This document shows, one piece after another, positions 53,201 through 61,200 of a stretch of 64,000 bases of DNA; within the stretch, counting starts at the first letter, position 1, and the number at the start of each line of letters is the position of its first letter. This DNA is from Alkalicoccus chagannorensis DSM 18086 (GTDB lineage: Bacteria > Bacillota > Bacilli > Bacillales > Salisediminibacteriaceae). The position numbers were made by a program, and so were the translations under genes. The notes beneath the pieces were generated by a model. The model was not told the origin of the DNA. It saw only the letters and a program-made list of their open reading frames with translations, and searched no databases. The DNA lies in the NCBI RefSeq assembly GCF_000429725.1, contig NZ_AUCK01000025.1:1-64000 (forward strand). Direction: 5' to 3'.

Positions 53201-53690
53201 AACCTTTACGTTTCCACGACAGCAGAAGGAACCTTATATGTGTCTCGCTGATTTCATCAGATCCGTGGACAGCGGGGAAATGGATCATGTCGGTTTTCTC
53301 GCAGTGACTGCAGGGAAGGGCGTGCGGGATCTGGCTGAGGAAGCAAAGGAAGCAGGCAGTTACATGGACAGCCACCTCATTCAGGCGGCGGCACTGGAGC
53401 TGGCAGAAGGGTTCGCGGAACGGGTGCATCAGCTGATGCGGGATAAGTGGGGATTTTCAGACCATCCTGACTTTACGATGCAGGAGCGATTTTCAGCGAA
53501 GTATCAGGGAGTTCGTGTCTCTTTCGGCTATCCAGCGTGTCCGAATCTCGAGGACCAGGAAAAACTGTTCCGTCTGATTCAGCCGGATCAAATCGGTGTC
53601 GAGCTGACGGATGGTTTCATGATGGAGCCGGAGGCAAGCGTGACGGCGATGGTATTCGCTCATCCCGAAGGACGGTACTTCGCAGTCTGA
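50235..53690 (+). CDS. Cobalamin-dependent methionine synthase (MetH)
   Basis: This 1151-aa enzyme moves the methyl group of methyl-tetrahydrofolate to homocysteine through methylcobalamin. Domains in order are homocysteine binding (about 1-320; GGCCGTTPEHI), pterin binding (about 335-600), a cobalamin cap and Rossmann domain (about 620-860; His724 in DVHDIGKNL is the cobalt ligand) and the SAM-dependent activation domain (about 890-1150). A Glu/Ala-rich linker precedes the last domain. All parts look intact. It ends the SAM-regulated operon and depends on the cobamide made or salvaged by the 6.6-17.9 kb genes. Confidence 0.97.
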   Translation: MRTSSFEEALASRILLLDGAMGTMLQNADLSPDDFGGEALDGCNEYLNIVSPDVISRIYHDYLEAGADIIETNTFGATSIVLADYDKQDEAYAINVKAAELAVNEAAAFSTPERPRFVAGAMGPTTKSLSVTGGTTFQELSDTYYEQVLGLIDGGVDILLLETSQDMRNVKAAYTAIERAQEARGKVMPLIVSGTIEPMGTTLAGQSIEAFYISLEHMNPTVVGLNCATGPEFMQDHLRSLSDLAVSYVHCYPNAGLPDEEGHYHESPSMLAKKLEGFAAKGWLNIVGGCCGTTPEHIRVMAETLQDYPPRRPQEAHPHVVSGIEPLVYDETMRPILVGERTNVIGSKKFKRLIAEEKFEEASEIARAQVKRGAQVVDVCLADPDRDEMQDITDFLSQVINKVKVPLMIDSTDEAVIEEALTYSQGKAIINSINLEDGEERFEAVAPLVRRYGAAVVVGTIDEEGMGVTAQRKLDIARRSFELLTGKYGIPAKDIIFDPLVFPIGTGDEQYIGSAEATIHGIRMIKQDMPDCLTILGVSNVSFGLPPLGREVLNAAFTYHCTNAGLDYAIVNTEKLERYGSVSDEEKALADRLLFDTNDATLAEFTAFYRKKKPKAEQAGEHLTLEERLAGYIVEGTKEGLYEDLDQALEAYDEPLSIINGPLMAGMDRVGKLFNDNELIVAEVLQSAEAMKAAVAHLEPHMEEQEDDRGKGKVILATVKGDVHDIGKNLVEIILKNNGFSIVNLGIKVTPNELIAAVEREDPDVIGLSGLLVKSTQQMVITANDLRERGIDIPILVGGAALTRRFTDTKIAGEYEGMVLYAKDAMNGLEIANQLVQEESREELARTTTAKQEKAKEKAAADLQKKEAAAATAVAERPMSDVSQQVLLFTPEDYQPHILKDYKMSHLRPYVNMQTLLSSHLGLQGNVQRKLERGDEKAVQLKERVDAFFERAEREKRLRADGMYQFFPAQSEGDSIYVYDPVDPARVLETFTFPRQQKEPYMCLADFIRSVDSGEMDHVGFLAVTAGKGVRDLAEEAKEAGSYMDSHLIQAAALELAEGFAERVHQLMRDKWGFSDHPDFTMQERFSAKYQGVRVSFGYPACPNLEDQEKLFRLIQPDQIGVELTDGFMMEPEASVTAMVFAHPEGRYFAV

Positions 53691-53753
53691 ACCGGATCAG
53701 CATCGGGCCGTACGATCGGCGGGTCGCTCTCGCCCGGAGATTCATTGTCGAAA

Positions 53754-53787
53754 GGCGCTGGAGCTGTCTGCTTCCAGCGCCTTTTTT
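53754..53787 (+). terminator. Terminator of the met operon
   Basis: GGCGCTGGA and TCCAGCGCC form a 9-bp stem followed by TTTTTT. Confidence 0.92.
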
Positions 53788-53791
53788 ACAG

Positions 53792-53930
53792 GATAGGAAT
53801 GTATAACTTTTCATACAGGGTGACGGCGGCATCGTACGCTGCGCGGGAAGAACGTAGAACCTGTTCTTCCCTTGAAAAGCCTGCAGCGACGATGCACGCC
53901 GTTCCGACCAAAAGGCGCTCCGCGCTTTTG
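53792..53930. repeat. Family A structured repeat, copy A6 (best preserved)
   Basis: It begins GATAGGAATGTATAAC, TTTTCATACAG. Outer arms CGGCGGCATCGTACGCTGC (53824-53842) and TGCAGCGACGATGCACGCCG (53882-53901) pair almost fully. They enclose the inner stem GGGAAGAAC (53845-53853)/GTTCTTCCC (53863-53871). A separate 3' hairpin CAAAAGGCGC/GCGCTTTTG ends it. Confidence 0.8.
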
Positions 53931-54021
53931 TTCGGTTTTCATTCACATGTTGAACAGGCTCAGGAATGCGCAGACGTTTTTCAAATAGCGCACTTAGGAT
54001 TCTCTTTAAAAGAAAAGCGCT

Positions 54022-54151
54022 GTTAAAGGCTGGTGTTGATATAAAAAGGACGCCTGCGGCCCCTTTTTCTTCGCTTGCCGCGGAGAAATCCTTCCGCTGT
54101 CCCTTCCTTTCGTCCGGGATGATCGTCACGCTTTCTTTTTCCGCAGGCGTC
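54022..54151. repeat. Family C repeat with 11-bp terminal inverted repeats
   Basis: GACGCCTGCGG (54049-54059) and its exact complement CCGCAGGCGTC (54141-54151) bound a 103-bp unit. The 27 bp before it (TGTTAAAGGCTGGTGTTGAT and on) match the lead-in of the copy at 19986-20035. Read on the other strand, it resembles the copy at 114-206. Confidence 0.7.
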
Positions 54152-54441
54152 TCGAAACATCGCCTTGCCTACGCTTTTTTGATAGAAAAGGGGGAGAAAG
54201 AGATCATCTTTGTCTTTTCTATTCCAAAGCAAGAACGAAGCGGAAACCGGCGGAGCTCATCCACGGCAGGCATGCCGAGTGGAAGGGAAGGATCCTTATA
54301 TTAACTAGAAATAGGAATAGCGCCTTTTATTTAAAGCTGCCTTGAAAATAGAACATAGGAGTTTCATCTATCATGGTGCAGTGAGGCTGCGTGAGTGTCT
54401 CTGTTCAAGCTTGATGTTGTTATTTGATGAAAGCAGCGATA

Positions 54442-54592
54442 GGCGGCGACGCTCAAGGGATAAGCGCAGTCCGAACATCCTCCTCGCAACGCGAGATGAG
54501 TGGAGGGCAGCGCCCCTTGGCAAGCGTCCGCCTGAAACGGAAGAAAAGATGCCACGAACATGAACCTCTACCCCAACATTTATTTTAGAAAC
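54442..54592 (-). repeat. Family B dispersed repeat, copy B2 (inverted)
   Basis: Its reverse complement follows copy B1 from the TTCTAAAATAAATGTTGGGG end to the GCGTCGCCGCC end, with only scattered differences. A CTCGC-GTT-GCGAG hairpin replaces the TCCTC/GAGGA hairpin of B1. Confidence 0.8.
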
Positions 54593-54622
54593 CCTCCTAC
54601 GCTGAAGCTTCTCCTTGCGCAT

Positions 54623-54661
54623 AAAAAAAGCGCGTCGCCGGAGGAATGTCCGTGACGCGCT
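54623..54661 (-). terminator. Terminator of the class D sortase gene
   Basis: On the minus strand AGCGCGTC pairs with GACGCGCT and is followed by TTTTTT. Confidence 0.85.
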
Positions 54662-54741
54662 GAACGTTAATGCTGCCATGTCGGCTGCCTTACATACATG
54701 CATAGATGTTCTTCGTTTCCAATGTCTGCAGGAGTGTTCAA

Positions 54742-55506
54742 TTACAATTCGGTTGTATCCGTCAGAGGCGCTTCAATGATATAACGGTCTGGTGCAGGAC
54801 CGATAAACGTAAATGGATAGCAGGTGGTAAGCGTCAAGGTTGGTTCGTCCTTGTCGACAATGACACTGCGGTCTTCTGCGTCCGTAATCCACGTTTTATC
54901 AATTTCATATTCATACTGCACGCCTTCAAACTGAATATACATCTTGTCTCCATCTTCCAAATCACCAAGTTCACGGAAGACCGTATCGCGATGACCGGAA
55001 AGAACCGTATGACGGAGGCCGTCTGGAGGAGTTGTGAAATCACCTTCGTGATAACCGACGCCCTGGTCCAGCGTCTCATCATCGGTGCCCCAGTAGATTG
55101 GATATTTCATGTCCAGCTCTGGAATCATGAGCCATCCGATATCATCGCCGTTTTCATACTCGTCGTAAGAACGCGGCTCCGGTTCCTCATTTTCAGCGCC
55201 CTGCGGATCAGCATTGTTCTCGTTATCCGCTCTGTTTTCTTCCTGGCTGCTGTCAGCTGCATTCGTGTTGTTCTCGTTGTTCATGTTCGCATGGTTATAC
55301 CCGTTCTCTGCATTGTTCCCGGATTCGTTCGTGTCATCTTCCACGTCCGATACTTCTTCCCGGGCGAGTTCTTCTTCCTGCACAAAGACATCACTTTCGC
55401 TGAGGGATTCTCGTCCGGATGAACTTTCCGTTGCCCACGTATAGCCGTTCCAGCCGGCAAAAGCGAGCCCGGCTGTCAGCAGAAAAGTCGCTGCTGCTTT
55501 TCTCAT
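54742..55506 (-). CDS. Class D sortase
   Basis: This transpeptidase of 254 aa has an N-terminal signal anchor (about 5-22), an 85-residue Asn/Glu/Asp-rich low-complexity linker (about 30-115) and a sortase domain. Catalytic residues are His172 in LSGHRDT, Cys229 in TLTTCYPF and Arg241 in APDRY. The TLTTCYPF form is typical of class D. GGAGGTG precedes the ATG. It follows the Asn/Asp-rich protein gene in the same orientation with a terminator between them, so read-through probably supplies it. Confidence 0.93.
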   Translation of the reverse strand: MRKAAATFLLTAGLAFAGWNGYTWATESSSGRESLSESDVFVQEEELAREEVSDVEDDTNESGNNAENGYNHANMNNENNTNAADSSQEENRADNENNADPQGAENEEPEPRSYDEYENGDDIGWLMIPELDMKYPIYWGTDDETLDQGVGYHEGDFTTPPDGLRHTVLSGHRDTVFRELGDLEDGDKMYIQFEGVQYEYEIDKTWITDAEDRSVIVDKDEPTLTLTTCYPFTFIGPAPDRYIIEAPLTDTTEL

Positions 55507-55529
55507 CGGTGCACCTCCTGGTGAAAGAC

Positions 55530-55577
55530 AAAAACTGCCAGTCAGGGGAGAAGGGACTCTCCCCGTTGACAGGCAGC
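55530..55577 (-). terminator. Terminator or attenuator between the Asn-rich gene and srtD
   Basis: On the minus strand CTGCCTGTCAACGGGGAGA pairs with TCTCCCCTGACTGGCAG with one small bulge and is followed by TTTTTG. It ends about 24 bp before the sortase start codon. Confidence 0.85.
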
Positions 55578-55649
55578 ATTGACAAAGCGGGACATGGTAA
55601 CAGATTTACTTGCTCTCTGTTTTCATGTTGTTACGTTAACAGACTTTGT

Positions 55650-56150
55650 TTACGCAGTTGCAGTTTTCTTACGCATAAACATTACTGCACCAGCTGCGGC
55701 AAAGAGCAGGCCTAGCAGCATTGCAGTTGGATAGTTTGTTGCAGTTGCCGCCATTTCGTTACCATGGTCTTCATCATTGTTGTAGTTGTTATTATAGTCG
55801 TTATTGTGGTTGTTGTCATTGTTCCAGTCATTGTTGTTGTTGTAGTCGTCGTTATTGTTGTAGTTGTTGTTGTTGACGTTCACGTCGTTGTTGTTGTCAA
55901 CGTTCATGTCGTCATTGTTGTTTAGGTCGTTGTTGTCATTGTTGTAGTTGTTGTTATTGTTGTTGTTGTTGTTGTTCATGTCGTCGTCGTTGTTCCAGTC
56001 GTCATTGTTGTTGTAGTCATTGTCATTGTCCATGTTGTCGATGTTGTTGTCGTTATTGTCGTTGTTGTCGTGCTCATCTGCCAGAGCAGAACCGAAAGAA
56101 AGGCCGAACAGCAGGAATACGCTTAGTAGTAGCATTGTTATTGATTTCAT
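55650..56150 (-). CDS. Extreme Asn/Asp-rich secreted protein with sorting-like tail
   Basis: This 166-aa protein has a signal peptide (about 1-24, ending GSALA). Next comes a region of about 107 residues in which Asn (about 59) and Asp (about 26) make up roughly four fifths, broken only by scattered Tyr, Trp, Met, Leu and Val; one run has ten Asn. The C-terminal tail reads NYPTA (139-143), a hydrophobic helix, then MRKKTATA, the layout of a cell-wall sorting signal. AAAGGAGG lies 9 nt before the ATG. The class D sortase downstream is the obvious partner. No family is recognised and the function is unknown. Confidence 0.85.
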   Translation of the reverse strand: MKSITMLLLSVFLLFGLSFGSALADEHDNNDNNDNNIDNMDNDNDYNNNDDWNNDDDMNNNNNNNNNNYNNDNNDLNNNDDMNVDNNNDVNVNNNNYNNNDDYNNNNDWNNDNNHNNDYNNNYNNDEDHGNEMAATATNYPTAMLLGLLFAAAGAVMFMRKKTATA

Positions 56151-56466
56151 AAAAGAAATCCTCCTTTAAATTTTGTGTTCTCCATGTCCGCTGGTAATCA
56201 CTTTCCCGAACAGCAGATATTGAAACGTCTAAATAGCAGAAAATGAGAGAAAATTCAAGAAACACTGTCACAACAGGAAAAAGCCGGGGGAATTTTTTTG
56301 TACATTATTCTCTCCTTCTCAAGTGACAATAGATAGCAGGGTCAGGTGGTACATAGAGAGAAAAACTTTACAGCAGGCACGCCGGCCAATCATCTAGTTA
56401 TAGGCAGAAACCCGTGATAGAATAGAAGCGGCAGGCAAGAACTTTGAGTGAGAAGGAGTGTTTGTA
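56151..56466. other. Divergent intergenic region
   Basis: It contains the minus-strand promoter above. Near 56421-56426 a TAGAAT hexamer may be the -10 for the pyrophosphatase gene; its -35 is weak. Nothing else is seen. Confidence 0.4.
56230..56258 (-). promoter_or_regulatory. Promoter of the Asn/Asp-rich gene
   Basis: On the minus strand TTGAAT (complement of 56253-56258), a 17-bp spacer and TGC-TATTTA (hexamer complement of 56230-56235) lie about 80 bp before the start codon. Confidence 0.45.
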
Positions 56467-57393
56467 ATGGGAAAGACATTGATTTTCGGGCATAAAAGTC
56501 CGGACACAGATACGATTTGTTCCGCGCTGGTCTATGCAGATCTGAAGACGAAACTGGGAGAAAATGTGGAGGCGGTGTCCCTCGGCAGCCCAGGGGCTGA
56601 AACAACGTTTGCCCTGAATCATTTCGGCGTCGAAGCGCCTCGGCAAATCGACAAAGCCGCTCCGGAAGCGGATCAAGTTATTCTCGTGGACCACAATGAA
56701 TTCCAGCAGAGTGTCGATGACATAAAAGAGGTACAGATTACCGAAGTGATCGATCATCACCGGATTGCCAACTTTGAAACAGAAGGACCGCTCTACTACC
56801 GTGCCGAGCCTGTAGGGTGCACCGCTACGATTCTGCACAAGCTGTATAAAGAGCATGGTCAGAAACCTGCTCCCGAAATGGCTGGTCTGATGGTTTCTGC
56901 GATTGTTTCGGATTCTCTTCTATTCAAATCTCCTACTTGTACTGAAGAGGATATACAAGCGGCAGAAGAGCTTGCTGAAACGGCAGGGATCCAGGTGGAG
57001 GAATATGGTCTGGAAATGTTGAAAGCCGGAGCTGACATGAGCAGCAAAACGGTAGATGAATTGCTGAGTATGGACGCAAAAGAATTCACGATGGGTTCCC
57101 ACACGGTGAAGGTGGCTCAAGTCAATGTTGTGGATACGGACGATGTTCTGTCCCGCAAAGAAGAGGTTCGAAGCAGAATGCAGGAAGAAGTGAAGGCGAA
57201 CGGCTATGGTCTGTTCGCACTGGCAGTGACGGACATTCTGTCTAATGACTCTGTCCTCGTTACAGCTGGTGAGCAGGAAGAAGCTGTCCATACCGCATTC
57301 AATGTCAAGCTGGAAGATCATGAAGCCGTTCTGGAAGGCGTTGTTTCCCGCAAGAAACAGATCGTCCCGCCGCTGACAAGCGCACTATCCTGA
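56467..57393 (+). CDS. Manganese-dependent inorganic pyrophosphatase (PpaC)
   Basis: This 308-aa family II pyrophosphatase of the DHH type hydrolyses pyrophosphate to drive biosynthesis. Metal-binding motifs are GHKSPDTDT at residues 8-16, VDHNE and IDHHRIANF; the C-terminal DHHA2 domain ends with RKKQIVPPL. The ATG at 56467 has AAGGAG 8 nt upstream. Confidence 0.95.
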   Translation: MGKTLIFGHKSPDTDTICSALVYADLKTKLGENVEAVSLGSPGAETTFALNHFGVEAPRQIDKAAPEADQVILVDHNEFQQSVDDIKEVQITEVIDHHRIANFETEGPLYYRAEPVGCTATILHKLYKEHGQKPAPEMAGLMVSAIVSDSLLFKSPTCTEEDIQAAEELAETAGIQVEEYGLEMLKAGADMSSKTVDELLSMDAKEFTMGSHTVKVAQVNVVDTDDVLSRKEEVRSRMQEEVKANGYGLFALAVTDILSNDSVLVTAGEQEEAVHTAFNVKLEDHEAVLEGVVSRKKQIVPPLTSALS

Positions 57394-57667
57394 TGAAACA
57401 GCTGCAGGCAGGGTGACGTGACCGCACGCGTGATTCCGTGATCGGCACCTGATCGGCACCTGAACGGAATCGACGGCCTTTCCACAGAAAGGCTGCATGG
57501 CGCCGGAGGTAAAGTATCTTCCGGCGCCATCGTTCATTTTAGTTGGCTGCACGCCGTTACGGGCAGCTGGCGCTCCGCACTTTTGTTCAAAAAATACGGA
57601 TAATGGGTTTCATCCGGGTGGTGAAGGGGTAATGAAAGCTGAATCAGCTGTGAAGGAGAATGTACGT
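57394..57667. other. Intergenic region before the TetR gene
   Basis: It holds an exact 11-bp tandem duplication (TGATCGGCACC twice, 57439-57460), the hairpin at 57497-57530, a partial right end of family A (57541-57588) and a palindrome AGCTGA-A-TCAGCT at 57636-57648, close to the TetR start. Confidence 0.5.
57497..57540 (+). terminator. Probable terminator of ppaC
   Basis: ATGGCGCCGGA and TCCGGCGCCAT form a perfect 11-bp stem followed by CGTTCATTTT, a weak T-tract, about 100 bp after the stop. Confidence 0.55.
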
Positions 57668-58225
57668 ATGGGACGCGCAAAAACAATCGATGAGACACAA
57701 TTGTTCCAGGCTACGGAAAAAATCATTCTCCGTGACGGGTATGCAGGCTTTCACTTCAAAGCGTTAGCAGAGGAACTCGGTGTAGCGAGAAGTACCATCT
57801 ATAATTATTTTTCCAAAAAAGAGGAGCTCGTCACAGCATTTATGGTTCATCTGCTGAAACAAGTAGTACACCACATGGATAACGTGTCAGAGAACGAAGA
57901 GCCCGTGCGAGGTCTCGTTGATATCTGGAGCAAGTATGCCAACATTCATCAGATGATGCATGTGATGCCGTATATCGACAGGGAAGCCACGCCGCTGGTA
58001 CAAAGCAATGTCCAGGAAATGTTCGGTCTGCTCGGCAGCATGAGAAGCAGAATCAGCACGATTCTGACAAAGGAGCAGGAACGTGGCCGTGTTCGAAAGG
58101 ACATCCAGGTGGAGACGATGACCGGTCTGGTAATGGCCGTCGTCCAGATTCCGATACAGTCGGATCAGGAAGCGCGATGGGTGGAGGAGGTGTACAAGCT
58201 TCTTAAAGACGGACTTTATGATTGA
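57668..58225 (+). CDS. TetR-family regulator
   Basis: This 185-aa protein has an N-terminal helix-turn-helix (KALAEELGVARSTIYNYFSK, about 27-46) and a helical ligand domain. The ATG at 57668 has GAAGGAG 9 nt upstream; longer frames run through repeat sequence. It lies 56 bp before the RND pump gene on the same strand and probably represses it and perhaps itself. A 14-bp palindrome lies between the two. Confidence 0.9.
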   Translation: MGRAKTIDETQLFQATEKIILRDGYAGFHFKALAEELGVARSTIYNYFSKKEELVTAFMVHLLKQVVHHMDNVSENEEPVRGLVDIWSKYANIHQMMHVMPYIDREATPLVQSNVQEMFGLLGSMRSRISTILTKEQERGRVRKDIQVETMTGLVMAVVQIPIQSDQEARWVEEVYKLLKDGLYD

Positions 58226-58244
58226 TTCTTTTTTTGGACGAAAA

Positions 58245-58258
58245 TGACACATGTGTCA
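58245..58258. promoter_or_regulatory. Palindromic candidate operator upstream of the RND gene
   Basis: TGACACATGTGTCA is a perfect 14-bp palindrome in the gap between the TetR gene and the pump, 24 bp before the pump's start codon. Its symmetry and position suit a TetR-type repressor. Confidence 0.5.
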
Positions 58259-58281
58259 ATAAGACATCAGGAGGAACTGCC

Positions 58282-61200
58282 ATGTATTCAACAATAATAA
58301 AGAGCCCGAAAATCACCTTAATGTTTGTCTTTATTTTCATTGCGCTTGGCGTCCTGACGCTCTTTCAGCTGCCTCAGCGGGAAGTCCCCGAGATAGCGGT
58401 CGACGTCGGGATTGTCTCTACCCCTTATCCAGGGGGAGCGCCGGAAGAAGTGGAACAGCAGGTTACCGTTCCAATCGAAGAAGCGCTTGAAAGTGTCGAT
58501 GGCCTGGAAGACGTCGATTCTGTATCTGCTTCCGGATTTTCCAACATCACTATGGAACTTGCTGAGGGTGTGAATCAAAACGAAGTATTTACGGACATCC
58601 AGCAGGCAGTAACCGAAGCAGAGGATGAACTGCCGGAGACAGCATCTCCGTCTGTTTCCGAACAGGCTTCTGTCGGAGGGCTTTCCAGCTATCACCTTCT
58701 AGCTGAAGACGAAGAAGATCTCTTTGATCAGCGGGACAGAATAAGGGAATGGGAAAGCAGCATTGAAGGGATCAATGGCGTCGATCAAGTGAATGTCAAA
58801 GGCCTCCCGGATCAGTCGCTCCTTATCAATGTTGATGATGAAGCTCTTTTCGAAGAAGGACTGCAGCTGCCTGATGTGATAGAGGGGCTCGAAGGAGAGC
58901 TGCAGACCGATCCGCTCGGCATCCAGCAGGAAGAAGAGGAAAACGTGCAGCTGCAGCTGCAGACGCTGGAACAATCGGAAGACATAGAAGACATTTTCAT
59001 TGGATTGAATCAAGATGATGATCCGATCTATATAGGAGATATCGCCGAGGTCGGTCTCGACATGGAAACGCCGGAGGACCGCATCACATTCGAGGGGACG
59101 CCGGCGCTGTCGTTTACGGTAATTCCGGAGCGGGGAGAGAGTATTCCGGACCTGCATAACTTCGTCGACGATCGGATGAATGAACTGGCTGCGGATCTTC
59201 CGGATTCAGTCGAACTCGATCTGTTTTATACGCAGCTGACGATTGTAGAGGAGATATTCGGTGATCTGGCGCTTTCGTTCTTTTTAGCGGCCGTTTCGGT
59301 CATCGTCGTGACGCTGCTGGGGCTGAATGCGTCTTCCGCCGTCATTGTGGCATTGGCGATCCCGGCTTCCGTCTTTATCGGACTGCTTCCGCTGCCGTTT
59401 GCCGGTGTGGATTTGAACCAGATTTCGATTATCGGTTTGATCGTCGCACTCGGGATCCTAGTTGATGATGGTATCGTCGTCGGGGACAATATTCGTGCGA
59501 AGTACCGGAAAGGACTCGAGCCGCTTGATGGAGCCCTGCAGGGAGTACGTGAAGTGCGCAGTTCGATCATTGTCTCCACACTGACAATCGTCTTTACCTT
59601 CCTTCCGCTCGTCTTTATATCCGGAGCGAATGGAGATTTTATCCGGGCTCTGCCAACGGTTCTCGTGACGACCATTATTGCATCAACGCTCATCGCCTTG
59701 ACGCTGGTGCCGATCTTCCTCATCTGGAGGAGGAAAAAGCAGCTCGCTTCAGCCAAAGCAGACAAACGTCCGGTCGATGGTATCCTGGGCAAACAGTTCG
59801 TCCAGCTTTCAGACTGGTATGCAGATTCTCTGCTCCGCCGGGTGGTGAAGCACCCTTGGAAGACAGCTGCGGTCGGTCTGGTTGCGACTACCGCGCTGTA
59901 TGGTCTTATACCGTTTATCCCGGTGGAGTTTTTTCCAGATACAGATCGGGATGAGGTTACCGTAGAAGTCCGAATGCCGGCGGGGACCACGCTGGAATCG
60001 ACAGAATCGGTGCTCGAGGAGATGAGGGATCTCATTCTCGAAGAGGACGAAAATGTATATGAAACGGCCGTTTACGCCGGGGACGGGCTGCCGCCGATCT
60101 TCGGGAGTAACCAGACGAACACGAGTGAAGAGACCGGTGATATTCTGCTTCGAGTAGACCGGGATCAGCAGTCTGCACAGGAAACCATCTCCCGCTGGAC
60201 AGATCCACTGCAGGAAGAGTTCCCTGAAGCAGAGATTGAGGTTACTACTATAGAAGCCGGACCTCCAGTTGGCGCTCCGATTGCCTTGACGATCCAGGGG
60301 CCTGATGTAGAGGAACTGATGGATATCAGCAGTGGACTGCAGGATGAAATCCGCGGACTGCCGGAAAGCGGGACCGTTCTTGATGATATGGGGCCGCGCC
60401 GCCCGGCCAGAGTGTATGAACCGGATAGAGAGGCGCTTGAAGAAAATGGATTGAGCCTCAGCAGTATCAGTGAGCAGATCGGCCTCCGAACGGAAGGGAT
60501 TCCGTTGTTTACCTTCCGAACAGCGGAAGAGACGCTGGATCTGCAGCTGGCTGTCAACCGGATAGAAGATGGGGAAGACATCGATCTGGAAGCGGTGGAA
60601 GTGCCATCCGAAGCCGGAGGAGACGGTCCTCCTGACATTATTTCTCTCGATTCCCTTGTCACCGTATCAACGACGGAAGAAATTCCGCGGGTGATTCGTG
60701 CGGATGGGGACAGAACGGTGACAGTCCGAGTGTTCCCTGGAGAAGATGATGAGGAACTGGAAGGACAGATTCAAGGAATTGTCGATGATCAGGAAGCGGA
60801 ACTGTCTGAAGAATATACGATCAGCCTCGGGGGCGAAACAGAAGCCCGCTCCGACTTTATTTTAGAGCTGGCCACCCTCTTTCTGCTCGTTCTGTTTTTC
60901 ATCTACATCGTTATCGCCATTCAATTTTACTCGCTGATGACGCCGTTTCTGGTGCTGTCTACGGTGCATATCGCTGCATCCGGTGCTATCGTCGGGTTGT
61001 TTATCACGCAGACAGGGCTTGGGTTTACAGCCTTGCTCGGTATTGTCTCCCTGGCTGGTATTGTCGTTCGTAATTCCATCGTGCTGCTCGAGTTTATTAA
61101 GCAGCGACGGGGGGAGGGAATGCCGCTGGAAGATGCGGTGGTCGAAGCCGGCCGGGCGCGTCTGCGGCCGATTCTACTGACGGCCTTTACGGCGATTGGA

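Larger units (their letters stand above)
53691..54741. other. One-kilobase repeat-rich gap between metH and srtD
   Basis: No gene is supported. In order it holds the metH terminator (53754-53787), family A copy A6 (53792-53930), a family C repeat with its lead-in (54022-54151), unassigned sequence (54152-54441), inverted family B copy B2 (54442-54592) and the srtD terminator (54623-54661). Short frames here track the repeats and were rejected. Confidence 0.65.

Noticed and set aside
54342-54703. Frames of 65-110 codons on both strands near 54.4 kb
   Set aside because: They translate family B repeat sequence that also appears, in another context, at 42.9 kb.
55780-56070. Possible short-tandem-repeat or CRISPR-like array
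   Set aside because: The GTT/ATT-rich pattern is simply Asn/Asp codons on the other strand in a signal-peptide-bearing gene; there are no regular spacers.
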